Positions 8,243 to 16,027 are shown, counted from the stretch's first letter. The stretch: 64,000 nucleotides of DNA from Streptomyces decoyicus (GCF_019880305.1 NZ_CP082301.1:6696001-6760000), one strand, 5' to 3'. Notes: generated by a model not told the origin, from the letters alone. A program made the numbers and translations.

Positions 8243-9715
8243 TCAGTCCTCGCGCAGCTCACGGACCCTGGCCTCGACGCGCGCGCCGTAGTCCCGGTCG
8301 GCGGCGTGGAAGTGGGCCAGGTTCTTCTCGATCACATCGTCGCGGCTGACCTGGGAGAGCCCGCCGGCGATGTTGTTCACCAGACGGTTCTTCTCGTCCT
8401 GCGACATCAGGCGGTAGAGCTCACCGGCCTGGAAGAAGTCGTCGTCCTTGGTGTGCGCCGGGGCCTCGTGGGTGCCGGTGTGGCCGGAGACGGCGAGCGG
8501 GGCGGAGAGCGCCTCGTCCGTCTGCGCCGGGCCGCCGTAGGAGTTCGGCTCGTAGTTCTTGGCGTGCCGGTCGTAGCGGTTGGTGGCCATCAGGCCGTCC
8601 CGGCCGTAGTTGTGTGCCTCGGTCGCCTTGGGGGCGTTCACCGGCAGCTGGGTGTGGTTGACGCCCAGGCGGTAGCGGTGTGCGTCGGCGTAGGCGAACA
8701 GCCGGCCCTGGAGCATCTTGTCCGGGGACGGGCCGATGCCGGGCACGAAGTTGTTGGGGGAGAAGGCCGACTGCTCGACCTCGGCGAAGACGTTGTCGGG
8801 GTTGCGGTCCAGGACCAGACGGCCGACGCGCTGGAGCGGGTAGTCCGCGTGCGGCCACACCTTCGTCAGGTCGAACGGGTTGAAGCGGTAGTCCGCCGCC
8901 TCGGCCGCCGGCATGATCTGCACGTACAGCGTCCAGGAGGGGTAGACGCCCCGCTCGATGGACTGGAGCAGATCGGTCTGGTGGCTGTTGGGGTCCTTGC
9001 CGGACAGCTCGGCGCCCTGCTCGGCGTCCAGGCAGCGGATGCCCTGGTTCGTCTTGAAGTGGTACTTGACGAAGAAGGCCTCGCCCTCGGCGTTCGTCCA
9101 CTGGTAGGTGTGCGAGCCGTAGCCGTTCATGTGGCGGTAGGAGGCCGGGATACCGCGGTCGCCCATGAGCCAGGTGATCTGGTGGGTCGCCTCGGGGGCG
9201 TGCGCCCAGAAGTCCCAGACGTTGTCCGGCTCCTGCTTGCCCGTGAAGGGGTCGCGCTTCTGGGAGTGGATGAAGTCGGGGAACTTGATCGGGTCCTTGA
9301 TGAAGAACACCGGGGTGTTGTTGCCGACGAGGTCGTAGTTGCCCTCTTCGGTGTAGAACTTCAGCGCGAAGCCGCGCGGGTCACGGGCCGCGTCCGGACC
9401 GCCGAGGTTGTCGGCGACGGTCGAGAAGCGGATGAAGGTCTCGGTCCGCTTGCCGACGGTGTTGAGGAAGTCGGCACGGGTGAAGCCGGTGACGTCATCG
9501 GTCACCTCGAAGTAGCCGTACGCGCCGGAGCCACGGGCGTGCACCACACGCTCCGGGATGCGCTCGCGGTTGAAGCGGGCGAGCTTCTCCAGCAGGTGCT
9601 GGTCCTGGAGGATGATCGGGCCGCCGACGCCGGCGGTGGCGGAGTTCTGGTTGTCGGCGACGGGGGCGCCAGCCTCCGTCGTGAGAAAGCGCGCCGTCAG
9701 CGTGGGCTTCGACAT
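8243..9715 (-). CDS. katA: Monofunctional haem catalase
   Basis: 490 residues, the size of small-subunit (clade 3) catalases, which dismutate hydrogen peroxide to water and oxygen. The distal active-site region RERIPERVVHARGSGAYGYF carries the catalytic His, FSTV and the Asn-containing HQITWLMGDRGIP region follow, and the proximal haem-ligand signature RLFAYADAHRYRLG contains the haem Tyr. The start at 9715 has GGAAGG five bases upstream and gives MSKPTLTARFLTTEAGAPV; the ATG/GTG starts upstream lack this. A TCAACA-n3-TGTTGA palindrome lies about 75 bp upstream, the same element found before the urate and allantoin genes. Urate oxidase makes peroxide, so co-regulation would be sensible. Confidence 0.95.
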   Translation of the reverse strand: MSKPTLTARFLTTEAGAPVADNQNSATAGVGGPIILQDQHLLEKLARFNRERIPERVVHARGSGAYGYFEVTDDVTGFTRADFLNTVGKRTETFIRFSTVADNLGGPDAARDPRGFALKFYTEEGNYDLVGNNTPVFFIKDPIKFPDFIHSQKRDPFTGKQEPDNVWDFWAHAPEATHQITWLMGDRGIPASYRHMNGYGSHTYQWTNAEGEAFFVKYHFKTNQGIRCLDAEQGAELSGKDPNSHQTDLLQSIERGVYPSWTLYVQIMPAAEAADYRFNPFDLTKVWPHADYPLQRVGRLVLDRNPDNVFAEVEQSAFSPNNFVPGIGPSPDKMLQGRLFAYADAHRYRLGVNHTQLPVNAPKATEAHNYGRDGLMATNRYDRHAKNYEPNSYGGPAQTDEALSAPLAVSGHTGTHEAPAHTKDDDFFQAGELYRLMSQDEKNRLVNNIAGGLSQVSRDDVIEKNLAHFHAADRDYGARVEARVRELRED

Positions 9716-9787
9716 GGTGACCTTCCGTACGAGAGCGCGGAAGTTGGCTTCCGCATGTCGGAGCGTAAGAAGGGCTCCGACCAAACG

Positions 9788-9802
9788 TCAACAGTTTGTT
9801 GA
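9788..9802. promoter_or_regulatory. Putative purine-regulon operator upstream of catalase
   Basis: TCAACAGTTTGTTGA, with perfect six-base arms and a three-base centre. It lies 73-87 bases upstream of the catalase start, in an AT-richer patch. The gene on the other side ends here, so catalase is the only candidate target. Matching sites lie at 13929, 26982 (imperfect) and 34829. Confidence 0.6.
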
Positions 9803-9910
9803 AACAAAGCTGGGGGGTATTCCGGGCGGCGGCCGCGCCTGGGCGCGACAGGACAGGTGTCGGCGCAGCCACCGCCCGGAAGCTGAGGGGGACCGGTCCC
9901 GGGGCGTGTC

Positions 9911-11287
9911 TTACGTCCCGTGGGCGAACGTCCCGTGGGCGAACTCGTGCACGGGGCCGGCGGACAGGCCGCCGGCAGCGCGTTCTGCACACTCGGTCCG
10001 GATCTCCACGAGGGCCGGCCGCCGCGTGGAGACGGCTTCCTTGCGGGCCCACTCGACCGCCGAGCGGAGCTCCGCCGGATCGAGGACGTCCCGGCCCGCG
10101 CAGCCGTACGCCTCCACGAGCTTCACGTGGTCCGTACGGCCCTGGTCGTAGCGGGCGTGGTGCTCGTACGGGCCGTGATGCCCGCACCGGCCGTGGTCCT
10201 CGTGGCCGGGGTTGAACAGGACCAGCACGAAGGGCACCTCGTGGCGGACCGCGGACGCCAACTCCTCGGCCGGGAACGGGAAACCGTGGCCGTCGACGAC
10301 CACGACGACCTCCGCATCCCGCTCGCCCCGGGAGTCCAGCGCCTTGCGGACACCGATCGCGGCCGGCACCTCCCAGCCGGGCGGCCCGCTCCGGCGGTGG
10401 AGCCGGTGGCGCTGCCCGTACGGGGTGTCCGCAAGGGCGGCGTCACCGGCACCCGCCGAGCCGCTGACGAGATAGCTGCCCGGCGCGGCGTCCGGCCCGG
10501 CGTCCGGACGGTCCTGCGCACCGAAGAGCGCGGCGACCTCGGCCAGGACCCAGGAGACCGAAGCCCGGGAGCCGTCGGGGTCCGCGTGGCCGGCCGGGCC
10601 CGAGGCGCCCGGCAGCCGTACCGGCTCGGCGCGTACGGACCCGGTCTGCACGGCCCCGACCTGCACCGTCCCGGCCTGCTCCGTCCCGCCCTGCACCGTC
10701 TTGGTCGGCGGAGGCCCGGCGTCGCACCCGGGGCGGCGCCCGGCGTCGTGGACGATCTCCACCGCGGCCAGATCGGCCGGAAGATCGATCAGGACCGGGC
10801 CGGGGCGGCCCTCCCGCGCGATCCGGAACGCCTCGCGAAAGGCCCCCGGAATGCGCGCCGGATCCTCGAGCCGCTCGGCGCGTTTGGTGACCGGACCGGC
10901 CAGCCGGACGAGATCCGGCGGCCGGCCGGGTTCGTGGCGCGGCGGGCCGGCCCGCCGGCCCGGCCCGGCCGTCTCCCGGCCCGTGACGCACACCAGCGGG
11001 ACCGCATCCTGCTGCGCCGCGTACAGCCCGGTGATCAGACGTGCCGACCCCGGGCCCGCGGTGACCGCGACGACGCCGGTCCTCCCCGCCGTACGGGCCC
11101 AGCCGGCAGCCATGAACGCGGCGCCTTCTTCCTGGCGTCCCGACAGCCGCTCGATGCCGCCGGCCTCTTCCATCGCCGCGTACAGCGGGAGAAGGGCGGC
11201 TCCGGGGCAGCCGAAGACGATGTCGACGCCCTCCTCCTTCATGATCTGAACGGCCGCCAGTACGGCGGGAATCCGCTGCGCCGCCAT
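9911..11287 (-). CDS. Degenerate glyoxylate carboligase-like ThDP protein (shortened)
   Basis: Position (last gene after hyi and glxR) and N-terminus identify it as related to glyoxylate carboligase (Gcl), which joins two glyoxylates to tartronate semialdehyde. The PYR domain is recognisable (GVDIVFGCPGAALLPLYAAM, then TAGPGSARLITGLYAAQ, then RPGPVLIDLPADLA). It is only 458 residues against about 590 for Gcl. The central domain is largely replaced by a low-complexity stretch. The ThDP-binding GDG..N motif reads VDGHGFPF with the later Asn kept, so the metal-binding Asp is lost or displaced. Residue E in RQEEGAA replaces the Val characteristic of Gcl. The end has a duplicated FAHGT. It starts four bases after glxR. 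Activity is doubtful; it could be a pseudoenzyme or a decaying gene. Confidence 0.7.
   Translation of the reverse strand: MAAQRIPAVLAAVQIMKEEGVDIVFGCPGAALLPLYAAMEEAGGIERLSGRQEEGAAFMAAGWARTAGRTGVVAVTAGPGSARLITGLYAAQQDAVPLVCVTGRETAGPGRRAGPPRHEPGRPPDLVRLAGPVTKRAERLEDPARIPGAFREAFRIAREGRPGPVLIDLPADLAAVEIVHDAGRRPGCDAGPPPTKTVQGGTEQAGTVQVGAVQTGSVRAEPVRLPGASGPAGHADPDGSRASVSWVLAEVAALFGAQDRPDAGPDAAPGSYLVSGSAGAGDAALADTPYGQRHRLHRRSGPPGWEVPAAIGVRKALDSRGERDAEVVVVVDGHGFPFPAEELASAVRHEVPFVLVLFNPGHEDHGRCGHHGPYEHHARYDQGRTDHVKLVEAYGCAGRDVLDPAELRSAVEWARKEAVSTRRPALVEIRTECAERAAGGLSAGPVHEFAHGTFAHGT
10646..10705. repeat. Four degenerate 15-bp tandem repeats inside the Gcl-like gene
   Basis: Four consecutive 15-base units beginning CTGCA or CTGCT followed by CNGNCCCGNC-type sequence. 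They are in frame and encode the low-complexity five-residue repeats (GTVQV, GAVQT-like) of the altered central part of the protein. Slippage of this array may have expanded or replaced the domain. Confidence 0.6.
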
Positions 11288-11291
11288 GGCC

Positions 11292-12188
11292 TCAGCTTTC
11301 GGTGGTGTGTCCGGAGAGTCGTTCGACGCCGCGCAGGAGGGCGGAGTGGTCGAGGCCGCCGTCGCCTTGTGCGCGCAGGGAGGCGACGAGGTTGGCGACG
11401 AGGGTGCCGACGGGGAGGGCGGCGCCGACGGTGCGGGCGGCGTCGGTGACGATGCCCATGTCCTTGTGGTGGAGGTCGATGCGGAAGCCGGGCTGGAAGT
11501 CGCGGTTTTTGAAGTTGTCCTTTTTGCGGGTGAGGACGGTGGAGCCGGCGAGCCCGCCGTTGAGGACGTCGAGGGCGGCGGTGAGGTCGACGCCGGACTT
11601 TTCGAGGAAGACGACGGCTTCGGCGCAGGCTTGGATGTTGACGGCGACGATGAGCTGGTTGGCGGCCTTGACGGTCTGGCCCGCGCCGTGGGGTCCGCAC
11701 AGGACGATGGTCTTGCCGAGCGCTTCGAGGATCGGGCGGGCGGCGTCGAAGTCGGCTTGGTCGCCGCCAACCATGATGGACAGGACGGCTTCGACGGCGC
11801 CGGCTTCGCCGCCGGAGACGGGGGCGTCCAGGACGCGGATGCCCTTGTCGGCGGCGGCCTTGGCCAGGTCGATGGAGGTCTGGGGGGTGATCGAGGACAT
11901 GTCGATCAGCAGGGCGCCGCGCCGGGCGTGGGCCAGGATGCCGTCGGGTCCGTAGGCGATGGCCTCGACGTGGGGGGAGGCGGGGACCATGGTGATGATG
12001 ATGTCGGCGTCGGTGACGGCTTCGGCGGCCGAGGCGGCCGTGGTGCCGCCGGCTGCGGCCAGGCGCTCGAGTTTGCCGGCTTCGAGGGTGTAGCCGGTCA
12101 CCGTGTAGCCGGCCTTGATCAGGTTCTCGGCCATGGGGGAGCCCATGATGCCGAGACCGATCCACGCGATCTTGGGCAGATTGCTCAT
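11292..12188 (-). CDS. glxR: Tartronate semialdehyde reductase (2-hydroxy-3-oxopropionate reductase)
   Basis: 298 residues of the beta-hydroxyacid dehydrogenase family, reducing tartronate semialdehyde to D-glycerate with NAD(P)H. The Rossmann motif GLGIMGSPMAENL is at residues 11-23, the substrate-binding DAPVSGGEAGA near 120, and the catalytic-Lys region GAGQTVKAANQ near 170; all are intact. The start at 12188 has AGAGG upstream. It sits between hyi (31 bp) and the Gcl-like gene (4 bp) in an operon for glyoxylate and hydroxypyruvate use. Because the Gcl partner looks degenerate, its substrate supply may come mainly from hydroxypyruvate isomerase. Confidence 0.93.
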   Translation of the reverse strand: MSNLPKIAWIGLGIMGSPMAENLIKAGYTVTGYTLEAGKLERLAAAGGTTAASAAEAVTDADIIITMVPASPHVEAIAYGPDGILAHARRGALLIDMSSITPQTSIDLAKAAADKGIRVLDAPVSGGEAGAVEAVLSIMVGGDQADFDAARPILEALGKTIVLCGPHGAGQTVKAANQLIVAVNIQACAEAVVFLEKSGVDLTAALDVLNGGLAGSTVLTRKKDNFKNRDFQPGFRIDLHHKDMGIVTDAARTVGAALPVGTLVANLVASLRAQGDGGLDHSALLRGVERLSGHTTES

Positions 12189-12219
12189 GAGGGTGCCTCT
12201 TTCGAAAAGCTGTGGGACG

Positions 12220-13062
12220 TCAGGAGCGGGCAGCACGCAGAGGGGCCGGGAGCCACTCGAAGGCGCTCGCGCTCGGCCCGTCGCCGGGCTTGTACTCCAG
12301 GCCGGTCCAGCCGTCGTAACCGGCCTTCTTCAGCCGCCCCAGCAATGCCGTGAAGTCCAGGTCACCGGTGCCGGGGGCGCCGCGGCCGGGGTTGTCGGCG
12401 ATCTGTACGTGGGCGGTCTTGGCGGTGTAGCGGTCGATGACCTCGTCGAGGTCCTCGCCGTTCATCGACAGGTGGTACAGATCCATCAGGAACCGGGCGT
12501 TGTCCAGCCCGGTCGCCGCGTTCACCGCGTCCACGACCTCGATCGCCTTCGGCGCGCTCACGATCGGGCAGTGGGGCGACTCCGGCGCGTTGAGCGCCTC
12601 GATCAGCAGCGTCCCGCCGACCTCGGCGACCGCACGGGCGGCGAAGGCCAGGTTCTCCAGCGCGAGCTCGTCCTGCTCCGCCTCCGGCACGCCCTCGATG
12701 CGGTTGCCGTAGAGGGCGTTGAAGGCCGTGCAGCCCAGCGAGCGGGCGAACTCCACCGCCACCGGCACATTCGCCCGGAACTTCTCCGACTCCTCGCCCG
12801 GCACCGACAGGGCGCCGCGGTCGGGGCCCGGCAGCTGCCCGGCGTAGAAGTTCAGGCCCACCAGCCGCGTCCCGGCATCGTTCAGCGCGGCGCGCAGCTC
12901 CGCCAGCTCCGCCTGCTCCGGCACCGGGGAATCCACCCACGGCCACCACAGCTCCACCGCCGTGAAGCCCGCCGCCCGTGCGGCCGCCGGCCGCTCCAGC
13001 AACGGAAGCTCGGTGAACAGGATCGACAGATTGACGTTGAAGCGCGTGTCCGTGAAACCCAT
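12220..13062 (-). CDS. hyi: Hydroxypyruvate isomerase
   Basis: 280 residues of the xylose-isomerase-like TIM-barrel family that interconverts hydroxypyruvate and tartronate semialdehyde. Recognisable blocks are FNVNLSILFTELPLLERP, GFTAVELWWPW, FNALYGNR, LLIEALNAPESP with a metal-binding Glu, FLMDLYHLSMNGEDL with the Asp and His, HVQIADNPGRGAPGTGDLDF and the final GLEYKPG Glu. The order and length fit Hyi. It is the first gene of the hyi-glxR-gcl-like operon. Its upstream region has two direct repeats (13086 and 13107) instead of the TCAACA palindrome. Confidence 0.92.
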   Translation of the reverse strand: MGFTDTRFNVNLSILFTELPLLERPAAARAAGFTAVELWWPWVDSPVPEQAELAELRAALNDAGTRLVGLNFYAGQLPGPDRGALSVPGEESEKFRANVPVAVEFARSLGCTAFNALYGNRIEGVPEAEQDELALENLAFAARAVAEVGGTLLIEALNAPESPHCPIVSAPKAIEVVDAVNAATGLDNARFLMDLYHLSMNGEDLDEVIDRYTAKTAHVQIADNPGRGAPGTGDLDFTALLGRLKKAGYDGWTGLEYKPGDGPSASAFEWLPAPLRAARS

Positions 13063-13085
13063 CGGGGCGGGCGCTCCTTCCGGAT

Positions 13086-13114
13086 AGTGGAACTGTTTTT
13101 CTGCTTACTGGAAC
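13086..13114 (-). promoter_or_regulatory. Direct repeats in the hyi promoter region
   Basis: AGTGGAAC at 13086 and ACTGGAAC at 13107, 21 bp apart (two helical turns), inside an AT-richer stretch just upstream of the hyi start. The spacing suits a regulator binding on one face of the helix. Which regulator binds is unknown. Confidence 0.35.
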
Positions 13115-13198
13115 ACTGCCTGGCGGGCTCGAAGGCTGTCAAGAGGGCTCCGGGGCAATTTCTGGTGGCCGGGCCGAACCGCGCGTAGGTTGAGCGGC

Positions 13199-13468
13199 GT
13201 GCGATTGAGAGTGGAGTTCACGACGGAGCCGTTCGACCTGGACGAGGCGCCGGCGCATGCGGTGGTGGCGCGGGACGTCGTCACGGGCGCCCGGCTGGAC
13301 GCCGTCGACGTCGGTCCGTTCGGCAATACGGCCGAGGGCGACGCCGACCAGGTGCTCGGCGCGGTGGCCGCCCTGCTGCGCGAGTCCCTCCAGGCGGGTG
13401 CCACCCGGGTCTCCCTTCAGGTGAACGTGATCCGGGATGCCGGGCAGGGCGAGGGGGGTGCGACGTGA
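13199..13468 (+). CDS. MTH1187/YkoF-like (DUF77-type) small protein
   Basis: 89 residues from a GTG at 13199; a TTG three codons earlier is possible, and neither has a strong ribosome-binding site. The C-terminal half (VGPFGNTAEGDADQVLGAVA, then LQAGATRVSLQVNVI) has the pattern of the MTH1187/YkoF thiamine-binding-like superfamily: a ferredoxin-like fold with the conserved EGD and GA-RV motifs. The N-terminus is more divergent. It overlaps the next gene by four bases, so the two are co-translated. A role with the HTH partner, perhaps ligand sensing, is inference only. Confidence 0.6.
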   Translation: MRLRVEFTTEPFDLDEAPAHAVVARDVVTGARLDAVDVGPFGNTAEGDADQVLGAVAALLRESLQAGATRVSLQVNVIRDAGQGEGGAT

Positions 13469-13845
13469 CGGAGCCCGCCGACCACCCGTTCGTCCAGGCG
13501 GTCAAGCCGCTGATCGACGCGATGGGGGGACAGATGGTCGCGCCGGACCAGGCTCAGGGCGACGACGTCGTGCTGACCTGGGAGGGGCAGGAGCGGGTGG
13601 CCGTACGGCTCCCGCATCTGTCGGACTCGCTCGACCACATCCTGGCCGAGCTCCAGCGCCGGCACGGCATGCCGCTGGCGGAGCTGGACCGCAAGACCAA
13701 GCAGTCGGTGGTGCGGATCCTGGAGTCCCGTGGCGCCTTCTCGGTACGGCACGGCGTGGAGACGGTCGCGGGGGCCCTCGGCGTCAGCCGCTTCACCGTG
13801 TACAACTACCTGAACAGGGAAAACGCCGCGAAGGACGCCGGCTGA
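13465..13845 (+). CDS. YheO/DauR-like helix-turn-helix (HTH_22) protein
   Basis: 126 residues starting at a GTG that overlaps the preceding stop. The C-terminal half (KQSVVRILESRGAFSVRHG, then VETVAGALGVSRFTVYNYLN) is the HTH_22 domain of YheO/DauR regulators, with a clear recognition helix VSRFTVYNYL. The N-terminal part (PLIDAMGGQMVAPDQAQGDD) is shorter than the PAS-like YheO sensor. It may regulate the adjacent purine genes, since it lies between hyi and uraD and ends at a strong terminator; no binding site can be assigned. Confidence 0.7.
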   Translation: MTEPADHPFVQAVKPLIDAMGGQMVAPDQAQGDDVVLTWEGQERVAVRLPHLSDSLDHILAELQRRHGMPLAELDRKTKQSVVRILESRGAFSVRHGVETVAGALGVSRFTVYNYLNRENAAKDAG

Positions 13846-13880
13846 GGCGGGCCCCCGCCGGGGTGCGGCCCGGACCCCCG

Positions 13881-13914
13881 AGCCGCCGTCCCGCAGCCCC
13901 GGACGGCGGCTTTT
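13881..13914 (+). terminator. Intrinsic terminator after the HTH_22 gene
   Basis: An 11-bp stem (AGCCGCCGTCC with its complement GGACGGCGGCT) and a nine-base loop, followed at once by TTTT. It lies 35 bp after the stop and separates this gene pair from the uraD operon. Confidence 0.8.
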
Positions 13915-13928
13915 GTGTCGCCGAGTTT

Positions 13929-13943
13929 TCAACAAAGTGTTGA
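13929..13943. promoter_or_regulatory. Putative purine-regulon operator upstream of uraD
   Basis: TCAACAAAGTGTTGA, with perfect six-base arms, 74-88 bases upstream of the uraD GTG and just after a terminator. It is the same element as at 9788 and 34829. A further GTGTTGTTG follows directly and may be a half-site. Confidence 0.65.
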
Positions 13944-14016
13944 CGTGTTGTTGCCAGGGGTCTTAGCTGTTTCCAGCCAAGCAGAGCTGTCCAGCACCAG
14001 GCCACGGAGGCTTCCC

Positions 14017-14565
14017 GTGTCTTCGAGTTCACCACGCTCGACGGGGGACACCCCCGAGCCCGCGCCGGGGCTCACCCGGTTCAACACCGCCGACGACACC
14101 ACGGCACGGGCCGCGCTGCACGAGGTGTGTGCCAGCCGGGCCTGGGCGAGCAAGGTCCTCGCGCAGCGCCCCTACGCCACCACCGACGCCCTGTTCGCCG
14201 CGAGCGACGCCGCCATGGCCGAGCTGACCGCGGAGGACCTGGCCGAGGCGATGGCCGGGCACCCGCCGATCGGCCGGCCGAAGCCGGGCGATCCCACCTC
14301 GCACCGCGAACAGAGCGGTATGTCCGGCGCCTCCGAAGCGCTCAAGGCGGAGATGCTCGAACTCAACCTCGCTTACCAGGAGAAGTTCGGGCACGTCTTC
14401 CTGATCTGCGCCTCCGGCCGTACCGGAGAGCAGATGCGTGACGCGGTCCGTCACCGGATCGACAACACGCCGGAACAGGAACGAGAGAGCGTTCGTGGCG
14501 AACTGGGCAAGATCAACCGCATCCGCCTGACCCGTATCGCGCACGCAGAAGGAGACGCAGCATGA
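14017..14565 (+). CDS. uraD: OHCU decarboxylase
   Basis: 182 residues. 2-oxo-4-hydroxy-4-carboxy-5-ureidoimidazoline decarboxylase performs the third step of urate degradation, giving S-allantoin. The catalytic His is in MAGHPPIGRP, followed by the SHREQSGMSGA block with the conserved Glu-Gln, and the NLAYQEKFGHVFLICASGR core. The GTG at 14017 is chosen because GGAGG lies six bases upstream; a longer reading has no support. First gene of an operon with HIU hydrolase (four-base overlap) and urate oxidase, read from a promoter with the TCAACA palindrome. Confidence 0.93.
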   Translation: MSSSSPRSTGDTPEPAPGLTRFNTADDTTARAALHEVCASRAWASKVLAQRPYATTDALFAASDAAMAELTAEDLAEAMAGHPPIGRPKPGDPTSHREQSGMSGASEALKAEMLELNLAYQEKFGHVFLICASGRTGEQMRDAVRHRIDNTPEQERESVRGELGKINRIRLTRIAHAEGDAA

Positions 14566-14987
14566 GCAGCGAGACGGCTGCACGGACGTCGGTGTCCACG
14601 CACATCCTGGACACCAGCGTGGGCCGCCCCGCGGAGGGCGTCGCCCTCACGCTCTCGGTGCGCTCCGGCAGCGACGGCGCCTGGGCCGCCCACGGCGCCT
14701 CCACGACCGACGCGGACGGACGCTGCAAGGACCTTCCGGCGCTGCCCGAAGGCACCACCCATGTGCGCCTCGACTTCGCCGTCGAGGCGTACTTCGTATC
14801 GCACCAGCACCGCGTAGACCACAAGGCAACTCAGCAAGCCGAGGAACAGCAGGACGCCCCCCGCGTAAGGGACAGCGGAGCTTTCTTCCCGGAGGTGGCA
14901 ATCACCTTTGCCGTCATGCCGGGCGAGCACTATCACGTACCGCTGCTGCTCAACCCGTTCGGCTACTCCGTATACCGAGGGAGCTAG
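14562..14987 (+). CDS. uraH: 5-hydroxyisourate hydrolase (transthyretin-like)
   Basis: 141 residues; hydrolyses 5-hydroxyisourate, the product of urate oxidase, to OHCU. The N-terminal STHILDTSVGRPAEG contains the active-site His, GRCKDLP the middle motif, and the C-terminal YHVPLLLNPFGYSVYRGS is the family hallmark with the essential terminal YRGS. Between the EAYF strand and RDSGAFFPEV there are about 24 residues (starting VSHQHRVDHKAT), roughly ten more than I remember for Streptomyces homologues, so a loop insertion is likely. The active-site ends are intact. The ATG overlaps the uraD stop. Confidence 0.93.
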   Translation: MSSETAARTSVSTHILDTSVGRPAEGVALTLSVRSGSDGAWAAHGASTTDADGRCKDLPALPEGTTHVRLDFAVEAYFVSHQHRVDHKATQQAEEQQDAPRVRDSGAFFPEVAITFAVMPGEHYHVPLLLNPFGYSVYRGS

Positions 14988-14994
14988 CACCGAC

Positions 14995-15942
14995 ATGACT
15001 GCCCATTCCCGCCCGGCCCGCCCGGTGATTCTCGGCCAGAACCAGTACGGCAAAGCGGAGAACCGTGTCGTCAAGATCACCCGCGACGGCGACACGCACC
15101 ACATCAAGGACCTGAACGTCTCGGTCGCGCTCTCCGGCGACCTGGAAGAGGTCCACCTCTCCGGCTCCAACGCCCACTGCCTGCCGACGGACACCACGAA
15201 GAACACCGTGTACGCCTTCGCCAAGGAGCACGGGATCGAGTCGGCCGAGCAGTTCGGCATCCATCTGGCCCGGCACTTCGTCACCAGCCAGGAGCCGATC
15301 CACCGGGCCCGCATCCGGATCGAGGAGTACTCCTGGGAGCGGATCGCCACCTCCGACGCCAACTCCCGCTTCATCGGCGCCGACGAGGTCCAGCACTCCT
15401 TCGTCCGCAAGGGCCAGGAGACCCGGCTGACCGAGATCACCTACGACGGTGAGCAGTGGCAGGTCGTCTCCGGTCTGAAGGACCTCGTGGTGATGAACTC
15501 CACCAACTCGGAGTTCTGGGGCTACATCAAGGACAAGTACACGACCTTGAAGGAGGCCTACGACCGCATCCTGGCCACCGAGGTGTCCAGCCGCTGGCGG
15601 TTCAACTGGACCGACGACGAGCAGCGGATGCCGAACTGGGAGCGTTCGTACGAGCAGGTCAAGAAGCACATGCTCCAGGCGTTCGCGGAGACCTACAGCC
15701 TCTCGCTCCAGCAGACCCTGTACCAAATGGGGTCGCGCGTGATCAACAACCGCTCCGAGATCGACGAGATCCGCTTCTCCCTCCCGAACAAGCACCACTT
15801 CCTCGTCGATCTTGAGCCGTTCGGGCTCAAGAACGACAACGAGGTCTACTACGCGGCCGACCGCCCGTACGGCCTGATCGAAGCCACTGTTCTGCGCGAC
15901 GGTGTCGAGCCCAGGATCCCGGTGGATCTGACGAACCTCTGA
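14995..15942 (+). CDS. uox: Urate oxidase (uricase)
   Basis: 315 residues; cofactor-free oxidation of urate to 5-hydroxyisourate with release of hydrogen peroxide. The tandem T-fold domains are recognisable. The catalytic Lys lies in NQYGKAENRVVK and the Thr in PTDTTKNTVYAFAKEHG, and the second domain includes FRWRFN-like SSRWRFNW, ETYSLSLQQTLY and SEIDEIRFSLPNKHHF with the conserved LPNKHH signature. It starts seven bases after the HIU hydrolase stop with GAGGGAG upstream, in the uraD-uraH-uox operon. The three enzymes convert urate to S-allantoin. Confidence 0.96.
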   Translation: MTAHSRPARPVILGQNQYGKAENRVVKITRDGDTHHIKDLNVSVALSGDLEEVHLSGSNAHCLPTDTTKNTVYAFAKEHGIESAEQFGIHLARHFVTSQEPIHRARIRIEEYSWERIATSDANSRFIGADEVQHSFVRKGQETRLTEITYDGEQWQVVSGLKDLVVMNSTNSEFWGYIKDKYTTLKEAYDRILATEVSSRWRFNWTDDEQRMPNWERSYEQVKKHMLQAFAETYSLSLQQTLYQMGSRVINNRSEIDEIRFSLPNKHHFLVDLEPFGLKNDNEVYYAADRPYGLIEATVLRDGVEPRIPVDLTNL

Positions 15943-15970
15943 GTGGCTCCGACGTCACGCCGTGCCTCGC

Positions 15971-16004
15971 GTTCCCCTCCCCGTCCCGCGGCGGGGAGGG
16001 GAAC
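15971..16004 (+). terminator. Hairpin between uox and the xanthine permease gene
   Basis: A perfect 13-bp stem (GTTCCCCTCCCCG and its complement) with an eight-base loop, 28 bp after the uox stop and 24 bp before the permease start. It probably ends the uraD-uraH-uox transcript or reduces read-through into the permease. Confidence 0.65.
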
Positions 16005-16027
16005 GTGAAACCCGAGGGGAACGACCC

